Positions 32,197-40,260 of a stretch of 63,769 bases of DNA are shown piece by piece. This stretch comes from CAZNPW01 sp964575185 (GTDB lineage Bacteria > Pseudomonadota > Alphaproteobacteria > Rhodobacterales > Rhodobacteraceae): assembly GCA_964575185.1 (NCBI GenBank), contig CAZNPW010000011.1, positions 1 through 63,769 on the forward strand, written 5' to 3'. The notes under the pieces were generated by a model. It searched no databases, had not been told where the DNA came from, and saw only the letters and a list, made by a program, of their open reading frames with translations. Positions within the stretch are counted from its first letter, which is position 1. Each line of letters begins with the position of its first letter. The translations under genes and the position numbers were made by a program.

Positions 32197-33629
32197 GTCA
32201 GGCCCTTGATGGCGGCGCGGGCGGCGCGGAATCGCGCGTGGCCGGCGTCGAAGGCTGCCGTCAGCCGCGCGTCGGGGTCAATGGTCCGCGCGATCTGCGG
32301 GCGGGTGGCGATCTCGGCCCCCGCGCCGGTCGCGGCCATGAGCGCGAGCCGCGCGGCCCCGAAGGCGCCGCCGAAGTCGCCCGCGACGGGCAGGTCCACC
32401 GGCACCCCCAGGGCCGTGGCGATGGCCTGGAGCCAGTAGTCCGACCGCGAGCCGCCGCCGACTGCCAGCAGCCGCTCGATCCGGGTGCCCGTCGCCGCCA
32501 GCGCGTCGCGGCAGTCGCGGATGGCGAAGGTCACGCCCTCCAGCACCGCCCGCGTGGCGGCGGCCCGGTCGGTCGCGTGTTCGAGGCCGATGAAGGCGCC
32601 CCGGATGGCGGCGTCGTTCAGCGGCGTCCGCTCGCCGCCGAGATAGGGCAGGAACAGCGTCCGCCCGGGCGCGGCCAGCGCCCCGGCGCCCTGCGTCAGC
32701 GCCGCCGCATCGGCCCCGACCAGACCGGCATACCAGTTCAGCGCATCGGTCGCGGCAAGGATCACGCCCATCTGGTGCCAGGTGCCGGGCAGCGCGTGGC
32801 AGAAGGTGTGCACCGCCGTGGCCGGGTCGGGCCGGTAGCCGTCGTTCGCCGCGAACAGGACGCCCGAGGTGCCGAGCGAGACGAAGGCCTCGCCCGCCCG
32901 CACCACGCCCACCCCCACGCCCGAGGCCGCGTTGTCCCCGCCGCCGCCGGCCACGGTCACGCCCGTCGGCAGCCCCCAGCGCGCCGCGAGGTCGGGGCGC
33001 AGGGTGCCGCTTGTCTGCGATCCCTCCACCAGCCGCGGCATGTTCTCGCGGCCCAGCCCCGTTGCCGTCAGGCAATCGTCCGACCAGTCCCGCGCGCCGG
33101 TGTCGAGCCACGCCGTCCCCGCCGCATCCGACATCTCGGCCACGTGCTCGCCGGTCAGCCACAGCCGCAGGTAGTCCTTGGGCAGCAGCACCTTGGCCAG
33201 CCGGTCGCGGATGGCGGGTTCGTGCGCCGCGACCCAGGCGACCTTGGGTGCGGTGAAGCCCGGGAAGACGATGTTGCCCGTCACGCGGCGGAACAGCGGG
33301 TCCGCGTCCATCTCCGCCGCCTCGGCATGGGCGCGGGTGTCGTTCCACAGGATGCAGGGCCGCAGCACCTCGTCGGCCGCGTCGAGCAGCGTGGCCCCGT
33401 GCATCTGCCCGGACAGCCCGATGCCCTGAACGCCGCCCAGCCCATGCGCCGAAAGCCGGTCCAGCACCGCCTCGGCGGCGGCGATCCAGTCGGCGGGGGC
33501 CTGCTCGCTCCACCCGTCCCGCGGGCGGCTGACGGTCAGGGGCGCGGTCGCCTCGGCCACCACCGCCTGGCCGTCGTCGATCAGCACGCCCTTCAGGCCG
33601 GACGTGCCGAGATCCAGTCCGATGTACAT
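32193..33629 (-). CDS. xylB: Xylulokinase
   Basis: 478-residue FGGY-family kinase that phosphorylates D-xylulose to xylulose 5-phosphate. It begins YIGLDLGTSGLKGVLIDDG, the phosphate-1 loop; GLSGQMHGATLLDAADEVL and CILWNDTRA are the sugar-binding blocks typical of xylulokinases, and LLAVGGGSRSDYWLQAIA is the adenosine-binding block near the C-terminus. The ATG at 33629 shares its first base with the stop of the ABC ATPase gene (TGATG), indicating translational coupling; a GTG one codon upstream is also possible. Confidence 0.96.
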   Translation of the reverse strand: MYIGLDLGTSGLKGVLIDDGQAVVAEATAPLTVSRPRDGWSEQAPADWIAAAEAVLDRLSAHGLGGVQGIGLSGQMHGATLLDAADEVLRPCILWNDTRAHAEAAEMDADPLFRRVTGNIVFPGFTAPKVAWVAAHEPAIRDRLAKVLLPKDYLRLWLTGEHVAEMSDAAGTAWLDTGARDWSDDCLTATGLGRENMPRLVEGSQTSGTLRPDLAARWGLPTGVTVAGGGGDNAASGVGVGVVRAGEAFVSLGTSGVLFAANDGYRPDPATAVHTFCHALPGTWHQMGVILAATDALNWYAGLVGADAAALTQGAGALAAPGRTLFLPYLGGERTPLNDAAIRGAFIGLEHATDRAAATRAVLEGVTFAIRDCRDALAATGTRIERLLAVGGGSRSDYWLQAIATALGVPVDLPVAGDFGGAFGAARLALMAATGAGAEIATRPQIARTIDPDARLTAAFDAGHARFRAARAAIKGLT

Positions 33630-34387
33630 CACACGGCCTGCGGCGGTTTCTTCCCGAGGATGATCATGCCAAGGATGTCGTCGTCGGTCACGTCCTTGAC
33701 GTTCACGGTCCCGACGCGCTGGCCGTTCTTCATCACTACGGCGCGGTCGCAGAGGTCCATGACCGCGTGGATGTCGTGCTCGATCAGGAAGATGCCGAGG
33801 CCCTGCCGCTTCAGCTCCTGGATCAGCTCGGCCACCATCCGCGTCTCGTGCGGACCCAGAGCCGCCGTCGGCTCGTCCATGATCAGGATTTTGGCGTTAA
33901 AATAGACCGCGCGGGCGATGGCGACCGACTGCCGCTGGCCGCCCGACAGCGCCGAGACGGGCACGTTGAACTTGCGGAAGTTGGGGTTGAGCCGCCCCAT
34001 GATCTTCCGCGTCTCGGCCTCCATCGCCGAATCGTCCACGAAGCCGCCCGGCCCCACGAGCTCGCGCCCCAGGAACAGGTTCGAGGCCGCGTTCAGGTTG
34101 TCGGCGAGCGCGAGCGTCTGGTAGATCGTCTCGATGTTCTGGGCGCGGGCGTCGCGCGGGTTGGTGATCTCCACCGGCTGGCCGTTGATCAGGATCTGGC
34201 CCGCGTCCTTGCGGTAGGCCCCCGACAGGCACTTGATCAGCGTGGACTTCCCCGCGCCGTTGTGGCCGAGGAGGCCCACGACCTCGCCCGGGTAGAGGTC
34301 GATCGAGACGTGGTCGACGGCCTTGATCCCGCCGAACGAGATCGAGATGTCGCGCAGCTCGACAAGGGGGGTTCCGCGGTCGGTCAT
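33629..34387 (-). CDS. xylG: Sugar ABC importer ATPase, single-domain (XylG role)
   Basis: 252-residue ATPase of the xylose importer. It has one nucleotide-binding domain, where E. coli XylG has two fused: Walker A GLLGHNGAGKST, Q-loop IYQTLALADNL, signature SALSGGQRQSVAIARA, Walker B ILIMDEPTAAL and a switch histidine in FLIEHDIHAV. Two copies would therefore assemble per transporter, as in the FrcA-type importers. GAGGG overlaps the xylH stop ten bases upstream, and xylB follows with a TGATG junction. Assignment to xylose comes from the operon. Confidence 0.92.
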   Translation of the reverse strand: MTDRGTPLVELRDISISFGGIKAVDHVSIDLYPGEVVGLLGHNGAGKSTLIKCLSGAYRKDAGQILINGQPVEITNPRDARAQNIETIYQTLALADNLNAASNLFLGRELVGPGGFVDDSAMEAETRKIMGRLNPNFRKFNVPVSALSGGQRQSVAIARAVYFNAKILIMDEPTAALGPHETRMVAELIQELKRQGLGIFLIEHDIHAVMDLCDRAVVMKNGQRVGTVNVKDVTDDDILGMIILGKKPPQAV

Positions 34388-34397
34388 GGCTGCGCCC

Positions 34398-35708
34398 TCA
34401 CTTCACGGATTTGCGGTAGAGCGTATCGACATAGACGGCGAGCACCAGCACGATACCCACGACGATGTTCTGCGCGGCGGCGTCGAAGCCCAGCAGCACC
34501 ATGCCCGACTGCAGCGACTGCATCACCAGCGCGCCGAGGATCGCGCCGTAGATCGTGCCGACCCCGCCGGCGAGCGACGTGCCGCCGATGACGGCGGCGG
34601 CGATGACGTAGAGCTCGTCGAGCGTGCCGAGCGCGTTGGTCGCGCTGTTCAGGCGGGCCGAGGCGACGACGGCCGACAGCGCCGTCAGGAACCCCATCAG
34701 CGCGAAGATCTTGACCGTCATCCACTTGACGTTGATCCCCGCCAGCAGCGCCGCGTCGGGGTTGCCGCCGATGGCATAGACGTAGCGGCCGAACCGGGTG
34801 CGCGACATCAGGACGGTCATGACGATGGCCACGACGATCAGGATCAGCACCGGGATGGCGAAGCCGTGGCTGATGAACAGGCCTTCCGGCGGGACGGTCA
34901 CGTTGTTTTCGGCCGCCCATGCGGTGACGATGCCGCGCGGCCAGGGGTAGGCGTTGACCAGCAGCGTCGCCCCGATGCTGAGCCCGCAGCCGAGCGCGGC
35001 CAGAAAGTATTCCGCCCACATCGGCCGCTGCGGGAAGCCGTGCCGCTCGCGGTTGCGGCGGCCGTTCCAGATCATCCACAGGACGGCGGCGCAGCCGAGC
35101 AGGCCCACGACCCAGGACCAGGTGGCCCCGACCGACCCGAAGGGCCCGCCGCCGAGCAGCGCGAAGTTCTCGTCCACCGGGCTGATGGTGCGGCCGCGCG
35201 CGACGAGGAACGCGGCCCCGCGCCAGATCAGCAGGCCGCCGAGCGTGACGATGAAGGCCGGGATGCCGCGGTAGGCCACGAGCCAGCCGTGGAAGGCTCC
35301 GACGGCGGTGCCGAGCGCGAGGCCGAGGACGATGGTGGTGACGACGATCGACCAGTTGCCGAGGCCCACGACCTGCGGGAACCATTCGACCTGCCACATC
35401 CCCATGATCATGGCGGTGAAGCCGAGCAGCGATCCGACCGACAGGTCGATGTGGCGGGTGATGATGACCAGCACCATGCCGCAGGCCATGATGCCGACCG
35501 ACGCGGTCTGGACGCTGATGTTCCACAGGTTGCGCGGCGTGAGGAACGCCCCGTTGCCGTTGACGATCACGCCATAGAGGTGAAAGCCGACCCAGATGGC
35601 GGCAAGGGCCGCGACCATGCCCAGAAGGCGGGTGTCGATCTCGGTCGCGCGCAGGAAGCGGGTGAAGGCCCCGGCATGCGGGTCCAGGTTCGTGGTCTGC
35701 TGCGCCAT
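34398..35708 (-). CDS. xylH: Xylose ABC importer permease
   Basis: 436-residue inner-membrane permease of the ribose/xylose (BPD_transp_2) family, unusually long as is typical for XylH, with ten or more hydrophobic segments. Characteristic stretches are GMVLVIITRHIDLSVGSLLG, the cytoplasmic loop GRYVYAIGGNPDAALLAGI that meets the ATPase, and AAAVIGGTSLAGGVGTIYGA. A GGGGGGGGA ribosome site precedes ATG 35708. A strong hairpin separates it from xylF, which may set the ratio of binding protein to permease. Confidence 0.95.
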   Translation of the reverse strand: MAQQTTNLDPHAGAFTRFLRATEIDTRLLGMVAALAAIWVGFHLYGVIVNGNGAFLTPRNLWNISVQTASVGIMACGMVLVIITRHIDLSVGSLLGFTAMIMGMWQVEWFPQVVGLGNWSIVVTTIVLGLALGTAVGAFHGWLVAYRGIPAFIVTLGGLLIWRGAAFLVARGRTISPVDENFALLGGGPFGSVGATWSWVVGLLGCAAVLWMIWNGRRNRERHGFPQRPMWAEYFLAALGCGLSIGATLLVNAYPWPRGIVTAWAAENNVTVPPEGLFISHGFAIPVLILIVVAIVMTVLMSRTRFGRYVYAIGGNPDAALLAGINVKWMTVKIFALMGFLTALSAVVASARLNSATNALGTLDELYVIAAAVIGGTSLAGGVGTIYGAILGALVMQSLQSGMVLLGFDAAAQNIVVGIVLVLAVYVDTLYRKSVK

Positions 35709-35788
35709 CGTTTCCCCCCCGTGGCCCTCCGGGCCGATTGGCGACCCTTCGCTAACGCCGGGGCCGTTCGCCGGCCCTTCGTGTGAAG

Positions 35789-35816
35789 GGGCCGACCCCG
35801 TCTCCGGGATCGGCCC
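35789..35816 (-). promoter_or_regulatory. Intercistronic hairpin between xylF and xylH
   Basis: On the transcribed (minus) strand GGGCCGATCCCG, loop GAGA, CGGGGTCGGCCC: twelve pairs with one G-U, ten bases after the xylF stop and about 80 bases before xylH. There is no T-run. Such hairpins commonly protect binding-protein mRNA from 3' decay or lower downstream transcription, giving excess binding protein over membrane subunits. Confidence 0.65.
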
Positions 35817-35826
35817 GAGGTCAGGC

Positions 35827-36855
35827 TCAGGTGCCGCAGGCCGCGACGCCGGCCATCGCGCCTTCGCAGGCCTGTTCCTTGGTGATGTGGCCCGCGTCGA
35901 TCACCACGTTCAGGTTGTCCTTGGTGATCGGCGTCGGCGTCAGCAGGATCGCGTTCATCTCGACCTTGTTCGGGCCGTCCGAGAACTTGATCGCGTTCGG
36001 CACCGCATCGAGCGCCGCGCCGCCGGCCAGCGCCACGGCGATCTCGCCCGCGGCCTTGCCCAGCGCGCGGGCGTCCTTCCACACCGACACGGTCTGCTCG
36101 CCCCGCGCCACGCGGTTCAGCGCGGCGAGGTCGCCGTCCTGGCCGCCGATCGGCACGTTCAGGCCCTGCGCCTTCAGCGCCGCGATGGCGCCGCCGGCCA
36201 TGCCGTCGTTCATCGACAGGACCGCCTGGATGTCGTTGTTGTTGGCGGTCAGGATCTGCTCCATGTTCGCCTGCGCCGCATCGGGGGCCCAGCCGGGCGT
36301 CGAGGCTTCGCCGACGATCTTGATGTCGCCCGAATCCACGGCGGGCTGGATGACGCTCATCATGCCCTGCAGCAGGAAGCCGACGTTCGGGTCGCCCGGG
36401 TCGCCCTTGATGATCGCATAGTTGCCGGTCGGCGCGGCGGCGAAGACGTTCTCGGCGATGATCTTGCCGACGCCCACGTTGTCGAAGGTCAGGTAGAAGG
36501 TCCGCGGATCCTCGATCAGGCGGTCGTAGCCGATGACCGGGATCCCCTCGGCGGCGGCGGCATCGACGGCCGGGCCGATCGCGTCCTTGTCCATGGCGAG
36601 GATGATCAGCGCGTTGCAGCCCTGCGCGATCAGCGCCTCGATGTCGGTCAGCTGCTTGGCGGCCGAGGCCTGCGCGTCGGCCGACACGTAGGTCGCCCCG
36701 GCGGCTTCGAGCGCGCCCTTGATCGCGGCCTCGTCGGTCTTCCAGCGCTCTTCCTGGAAGTTCGACCAGCTCACGCAGACGGTGGGGGCCTGCGCGGACG
36801 CGGCCGACGAAAAGCCTGCCGTCGCGATGACGGCGGCCAGAAGTGCCTTCTTCAT
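35827..36855 (-). CDS. xylF: D-xylose-binding periplasmic protein
   Basis: 342-residue periplasmic binding protein with a signal peptide (MKKALLAAVIATAGFSSAAS, cut near ASAQ). It resembles E. coli XylF along its length: SNFQEERWKTDEAAIKGALE, PVIGYDRLIEDPRTFYLTFD, LTANNNDIQAVLSMNDGMAG, GGQDGDLAALNRVARGEQTV and the C-terminal LLTPTPITKDNLNVVID. GGGAGGGA precedes the ATG. It is the first gene of xylFHGBA and its promoter faces the repressor gene across 213 bases. Confidence 0.95.
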   Translation of the reverse strand: MKKALLAAVIATAGFSSAASAQAPTVCVSWSNFQEERWKTDEAAIKGALEAAGATYVSADAQASAAKQLTDIEALIAQGCNALIILAMDKDAIGPAVDAAAAEGIPVIGYDRLIEDPRTFYLTFDNVGVGKIIAENVFAAAPTGNYAIIKGDPGDPNVGFLLQGMMSVIQPAVDSGDIKIVGEASTPGWAPDAAQANMEQILTANNNDIQAVLSMNDGMAGGAIAALKAQGLNVPIGGQDGDLAALNRVARGEQTVSVWKDARALGKAAGEIAVALAGGAALDAVPNAIKFSDGPNKVEMNAILLTPTPITKDNLNVVIDAGHITKEQACEGAMAGVAACGT

Positions 36856-36919
36856 GTTATCCCTCCCGAGGATGCAGCCAAGGCATGGCAGGTCCGACGG
36901 ATTCGTCGATACGGCGCGA

Positions 36920-36970
36920 AAACTGCATGGACTAATTTCAGTTGTCAAAATAAAACTGCGGTCGCATTCT
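36920..36970. promoter_or_regulatory. Candidate divergent xylF / xylR promoter region
   Basis: The 213-base gap between xylF and xylR holds the only AT-rich island nearby. TTGACA reads toward xylF (36948 to 36943) and the overlapping TTGTCA reads toward xylR (36942-36947), the latter with CATTCT 17 bases on. A GAAATTAGTC motif (minus strand, 36927-36936) recurs loosely as GAGATTAGTT near 37046, close to the xylR start, and could be repressor half-sites. The -10 toward xylF is poor. All of this is inference from short motifs. Confidence 0.35.
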
Positions 36971-37068
36971 GACCGCGGCGCGCGAACGGGCATCCCGGGC
37001 CGCCCGGGCACCTCGGATGGGCGGTCTGCCGATCCACCCCGGGCGAGATTAGTTCGGAAGGCGAAGGA

Positions 37069-38340
37069 ATGGCACCGCAGGCGCATGACGGTCTGGGGCA
37101 GGGCGGGCGCGGCGGCTGCGGGCCGCTGGCGCCGTCCCTGGCCGAGGGGTTCCGGCCCCTGCGGCTGCAGGTGTTCGAGCGCATCCGCGCGGCGGGCCTG
37201 ATCGCCCGGGTGCAGCTCGCCAAGGACCTGGGCGTCAGCCCGGCGTCGGTGACCACCACGGCGACCGAGCTTCTGGACCTCGGCCTGATCGAGGAGGTCG
37301 CGCGCGACGGCGAGGGCGGGCGGGGCCGGCCGGCGGTGGCGCTGGGGGTCCGCGCGGGGGCGCATCTGGTCGCCGGGATCAAGCTGTCGGATCGCGACCT
37401 GTCGGCGGTCATCGTGGATTTCGCGGGCAACCTGATCGCCGACCACCGCGCCGAACGCCAGCCCACGGCGCTGACCCTGCCGCAGGCGCTGGAGGCGACC
37501 GACGGGCTGATCGACGCGGTCTGCGCCAAGGCGCGCGTGGCGCGGTCCGACCTGTCGGCGCTGGGGATCGCGCTGCCGGGCTACATCGACAGCCCGCGCG
37601 GCCAGGTGCTGTGGTCGTCGGTGCTGATCGACCGCGACGTGGCGCTGGGCCGCGCGGTGGAGGCGCGGCTGGGCCTGCCGGTGCATGTCGACAACGACGC
37701 CAACCTCGTCGCGCTGGCCGAGCTCTGGTGGGGCCGCGGCCGGGCGCGAGCCGATTTCGCTATCGTCACCATCGAGCACGGCCTTGGCTTCGGGCTGGTG
37801 CTGAACCACCGGCTCTATCGCGGCGCGCAGGGGCTGGGGATGGAGCTTGGCCACACCAAGGTCCAGCTCGACGGCGCGCTCTGCCGCTGCGGCCAGCGCG
37901 GCTGCCTCGAGGCCTATGTCTCGGACTACGCGCTGGCGCGCGAGGCGACGACGGCGCTGAACTGGGTCCACAAGGACGGGCAGTCGATGCGCGTGCTGCT
38001 CGAATCGCTCTACGACCATGCCAAGGCGGGCAACGCTGCGGCGCGGTCGATCTTCAACCGCGCCGGGCGCTACCTGGCGGTCGGGCTGGCCAATGTCGTG
38101 AACCTCTTCGACCCTGCGCTGATCATCCTGTCGGGCGAGCGGATGCGGTTCGACTACCTCTATGCCGCCGACACCCTGGCCGAGATGTCCGGACATGTCC
38201 TGAACACCGGCCGCCCGCTGCCGCCGATCGAGATCCATGCCTGGGGCGAGATGCTCTGGGCGCACGGCGCGGCGGCGCTGGCGCTGCAGGCGGTGGGCGA
38301 GGGTGCCGTTGCGGCAGGCCGGGAACTCGCGGCGCAGTAG
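37069..38340 (+). CDS. xylR: ROK-family xylose repressor
   Basis: 423-residue regulator. The N-terminal winged helix is in QLAKDLGVSPASVTTTATEL; the rest is a ROK sugar-kinase-like domain with VAGIKLSDRDLSAVIVDFAG (phosphate loop region), VHVDNDANLVALAELWWGRG and the zinc motif LCRCGQRGCLEAY. ROK repressors bind the free sugar and leave DNA. GAAGG and AAGGA lie just before the ATG. Its divergence from xylF makes it the probable repressor of xylFHGBA with xylose as inducer; this is inference from position. Confidence 0.9.
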   Translation: MAPQAHDGLGQGGRGGCGPLAPSLAEGFRPLRLQVFERIRAAGLIARVQLAKDLGVSPASVTTTATELLDLGLIEEVARDGEGGRGRPAVALGVRAGAHLVAGIKLSDRDLSAVIVDFAGNLIADHRAERQPTALTLPQALEATDGLIDAVCAKARVARSDLSALGIALPGYIDSPRGQVLWSSVLIDRDVALGRAVEARLGLPVHVDNDANLVALAELWWGRGRARADFAIVTIEHGLGFGLVLNHRLYRGAQGLGMELGHTKVQLDGALCRCGQRGCLEAYVSDYALAREATTALNWVHKDGQSMRVLLESLYDHAKAGNAAARSIFNRAGRYLAVGLANVVNLFDPALIILSGERMRFDYLYAADTLAEMSGHVLNTGRPLPPIEIHAWGEMLWAHGAAALALQAVGEGAVAAGRELAAQ

Positions 38341-38427
38341 GCGCGTTCCGCCCTGCGACGGTCCGGCCGGTTGTGCCGCCGTCGGCCGGCTGCCATACCG
38401 AAGCGGCAGCGGCCTCGGGGGGCACGG

Positions 38428-40260
38428 GTGAGGACAAGGCGGTCGGCGGGGCGTGCGGTGCGGGGGTGTGCGTGGCTCGCCGCGCTGGCCCTGTGGCCGG
38501 TCGATACCGGCAGCGCGCAGGGCCGCGACGTGGTGGAGTTCACCGTCGCGGGCGGGGACGAGAGCCTGACCGACACGCTGCGCGACGCGTCGCTGCTCGT
38601 GGCCGCCGACGGCGATCCTGCGACCGATGCGCAGGACCTCTTCGCCGCGGCCCGTGGGGAATATGCACGCATGGTCGGCGCGCTCTATGCGCTGGGGCGC
38701 TACTCGGGGGTCGTGCGCGTGCTCATCGACGGGCGCGAGGCCGCCGCCATCGCGCCGCTCGACGCGCCGACCTCCATCGGGCGGGTGCAGGTGATCGTCG
38801 ACCCGGGGCCGGTCTTCCGCTTTTCGCAGGCCCGCGTCGCGCCGCTGGCACCCGGCACCGTGCTGCCCCCCGGCTTTGCGCCGGGCGAGGTGGCCGAAAG
38901 CGGTCGGGTCCAGCAGGCGGTGACGGCCGGGATCGACGGCTGGCGCGCCGACGGCTACGCCAAGGCCCGGGTGGCCGGGGACCGCGTCGTCGCCGACCAC
39001 CCCGCCGCAACCCTGTCGGCCGAGGTCGCGTTGCAGCCCGGCCCGCGGCTGCGCTTCGGCGCGCTGGCGGTGCAGGGCACCGACCGGATGCGCAGCGGCG
39101 CCGTCCGCCGCATCGCCGGGCTGCCCGAGGGCGAGGTCTACTCTCCCGCCGAGCTTTCCGCCGCCGCCGACCGCCTGCGCCGCACCGGCGTGTTCCGGTC
39201 GGTCACGCTCGAGGAGGCGGAGGCGATCCGGTCGCCCGACCTGCTGGACATCACCGCCGTGCTGGTCGAGGAAAAGCCCCGCCGCCTGTCCTTCGGGGCC
39301 GAGATCGCGAGCCTCGACGGGCTGGCGCTGTCGGCCGCCTGGCTGCACCGCAACCTCCTCGGCGGGGCCGAGCGGCTGGAGGTGCAGGGCGGGGTCGCCA
39401 ACATCGGCGCGCAGTCGAGCGGCACGGACTACACGCTGGGCGTCACGCTCGACCGGCCGGCGTCCTTCACGCCCGACACCACGGCGGGCCTCTCGCTCGA
39501 CCTCGCGCGGCTCGACGAGGCGGACTACCAGGCCGATTCGTTCAACTTCGGCTTCACGCTGAACCGCGTCTTCAGCGCGACGCTGACCGGCCGCGCGGCG
39601 CTGGACTACGAATGGATCCAGGGCGAGGACGAGGTCGGGCGCTTCCGCTACCGCAACATCGGCCTGCCCGTCGGCGTGACGTGGGACCGCCGCGACAACG
39701 CCACCGACCCGGCGCGCGGCTTCTACCTCGACGCCGAAGCGCGGCCGTTCTACGGCCTGGGGTCCACCGACAACGGCCTGCGGACGACGTTCGACGGCCG
39801 CGTCTACCGCGGCTTCGGGCAGGAGGCACGGTTCATCCTGGCGGGGCGGCTGCAGGGCGGCGCGCTGTTCGGGGCGGACCTCCTGAACGCGCCGCGCGAC
39901 AGCCTGTTCTATTCGGGCGGCGGCGGCAGCGTGCGCGGGCAGCCCTTCCAGTCGCTCGGCGTGGACGTGCCCGACGGCCAGGGCGGCACCATCGCCACGG
40001 GGGGCACGCGCTACCTTGCGGGGTCGGTCGAGGCGCGGGTGAAGTTCACCGACACCTGGGGCGCGGTCGCCTTCGTCGACGCAGGCACGGTGACCGACGC
40101 GACCTTCACCCGCGCCGGAGATGATTTCCAGGCAGGCGCGGGGGTGGGCGTGCGCTACTTCACGGGATTCGGGCCGATCCGGCTGGACGTCGCCGCTCCG
40201 GTCGCGGGCGACACCGGCAACGGCGTGCAGGTCTACGTCGGTATCGGGCAGGCCTTCTGA
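38428..40260 (+). CDS. tamA: TamA, outer-membrane Omp85-family assembly protein
   Basis: 610-residue outer-membrane protein that works with TamB to place autotransporters and other outer-membrane proteins. A signal region (CAWLAALALWPVDTGSAQ) is followed by about three POTRA domains to near residue 270, and a 16-strand barrel ending in the phenylalanine of VYVGIGQAF. The conserved barrel-lid motif is RGQPFQS near residue 502. I choose GTG 38428, which has GGGGGG eight bases before it; the frame is open a little further upstream. tamB starts on the last base of its stop (TGATG). Confidence 0.93.
   Translation: MRTRRSAGRAVRGCAWLAALALWPVDTGSAQGRDVVEFTVAGGDESLTDTLRDASLLVAADGDPATDAQDLFAAARGEYARMVGALYALGRYSGVVRVLIDGREAAAIAPLDAPTSIGRVQVIVDPGPVFRFSQARVAPLAPGTVLPPGFAPGEVAESGRVQQAVTAGIDGWRADGYAKARVAGDRVVADHPAATLSAEVALQPGPRLRFGALAVQGTDRMRSGAVRRIAGLPEGEVYSPAELSAAADRLRRTGVFRSVTLEEAEAIRSPDLLDITAVLVEEKPRRLSFGAEIASLDGLALSAAWLHRNLLGGAERLEVQGGVANIGAQSSGTDYTLGVTLDRPASFTPDTTAGLSLDLARLDEADYQADSFNFGFTLNRVFSATLTGRAALDYEWIQGEDEVGRFRYRNIGLPVGVTWDRRDNATDPARGFYLDAEARPFYGLGSTDNGLRTTFDGRVYRGFGQEARFILAGRLQGGALFGADLLNAPRDSLFYSGGGGSVRGQPFQSLGVDVPDGQGGTIATGGTRYLAGSVEARVKFTDTWGAVAFVDAGTVTDATFTRAGDDFQAGAGVGVRYFTGFGPIRLDVAAPVAGDTGNGVQVYVGIGQAF

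Noticed and set aside
36856..39348. Upstream open frame continuous with xylF
   Set aside because: It runs antisense to xylR and tamA; the signal peptide and GGGAGGGA site fix the xylF start at 36855.
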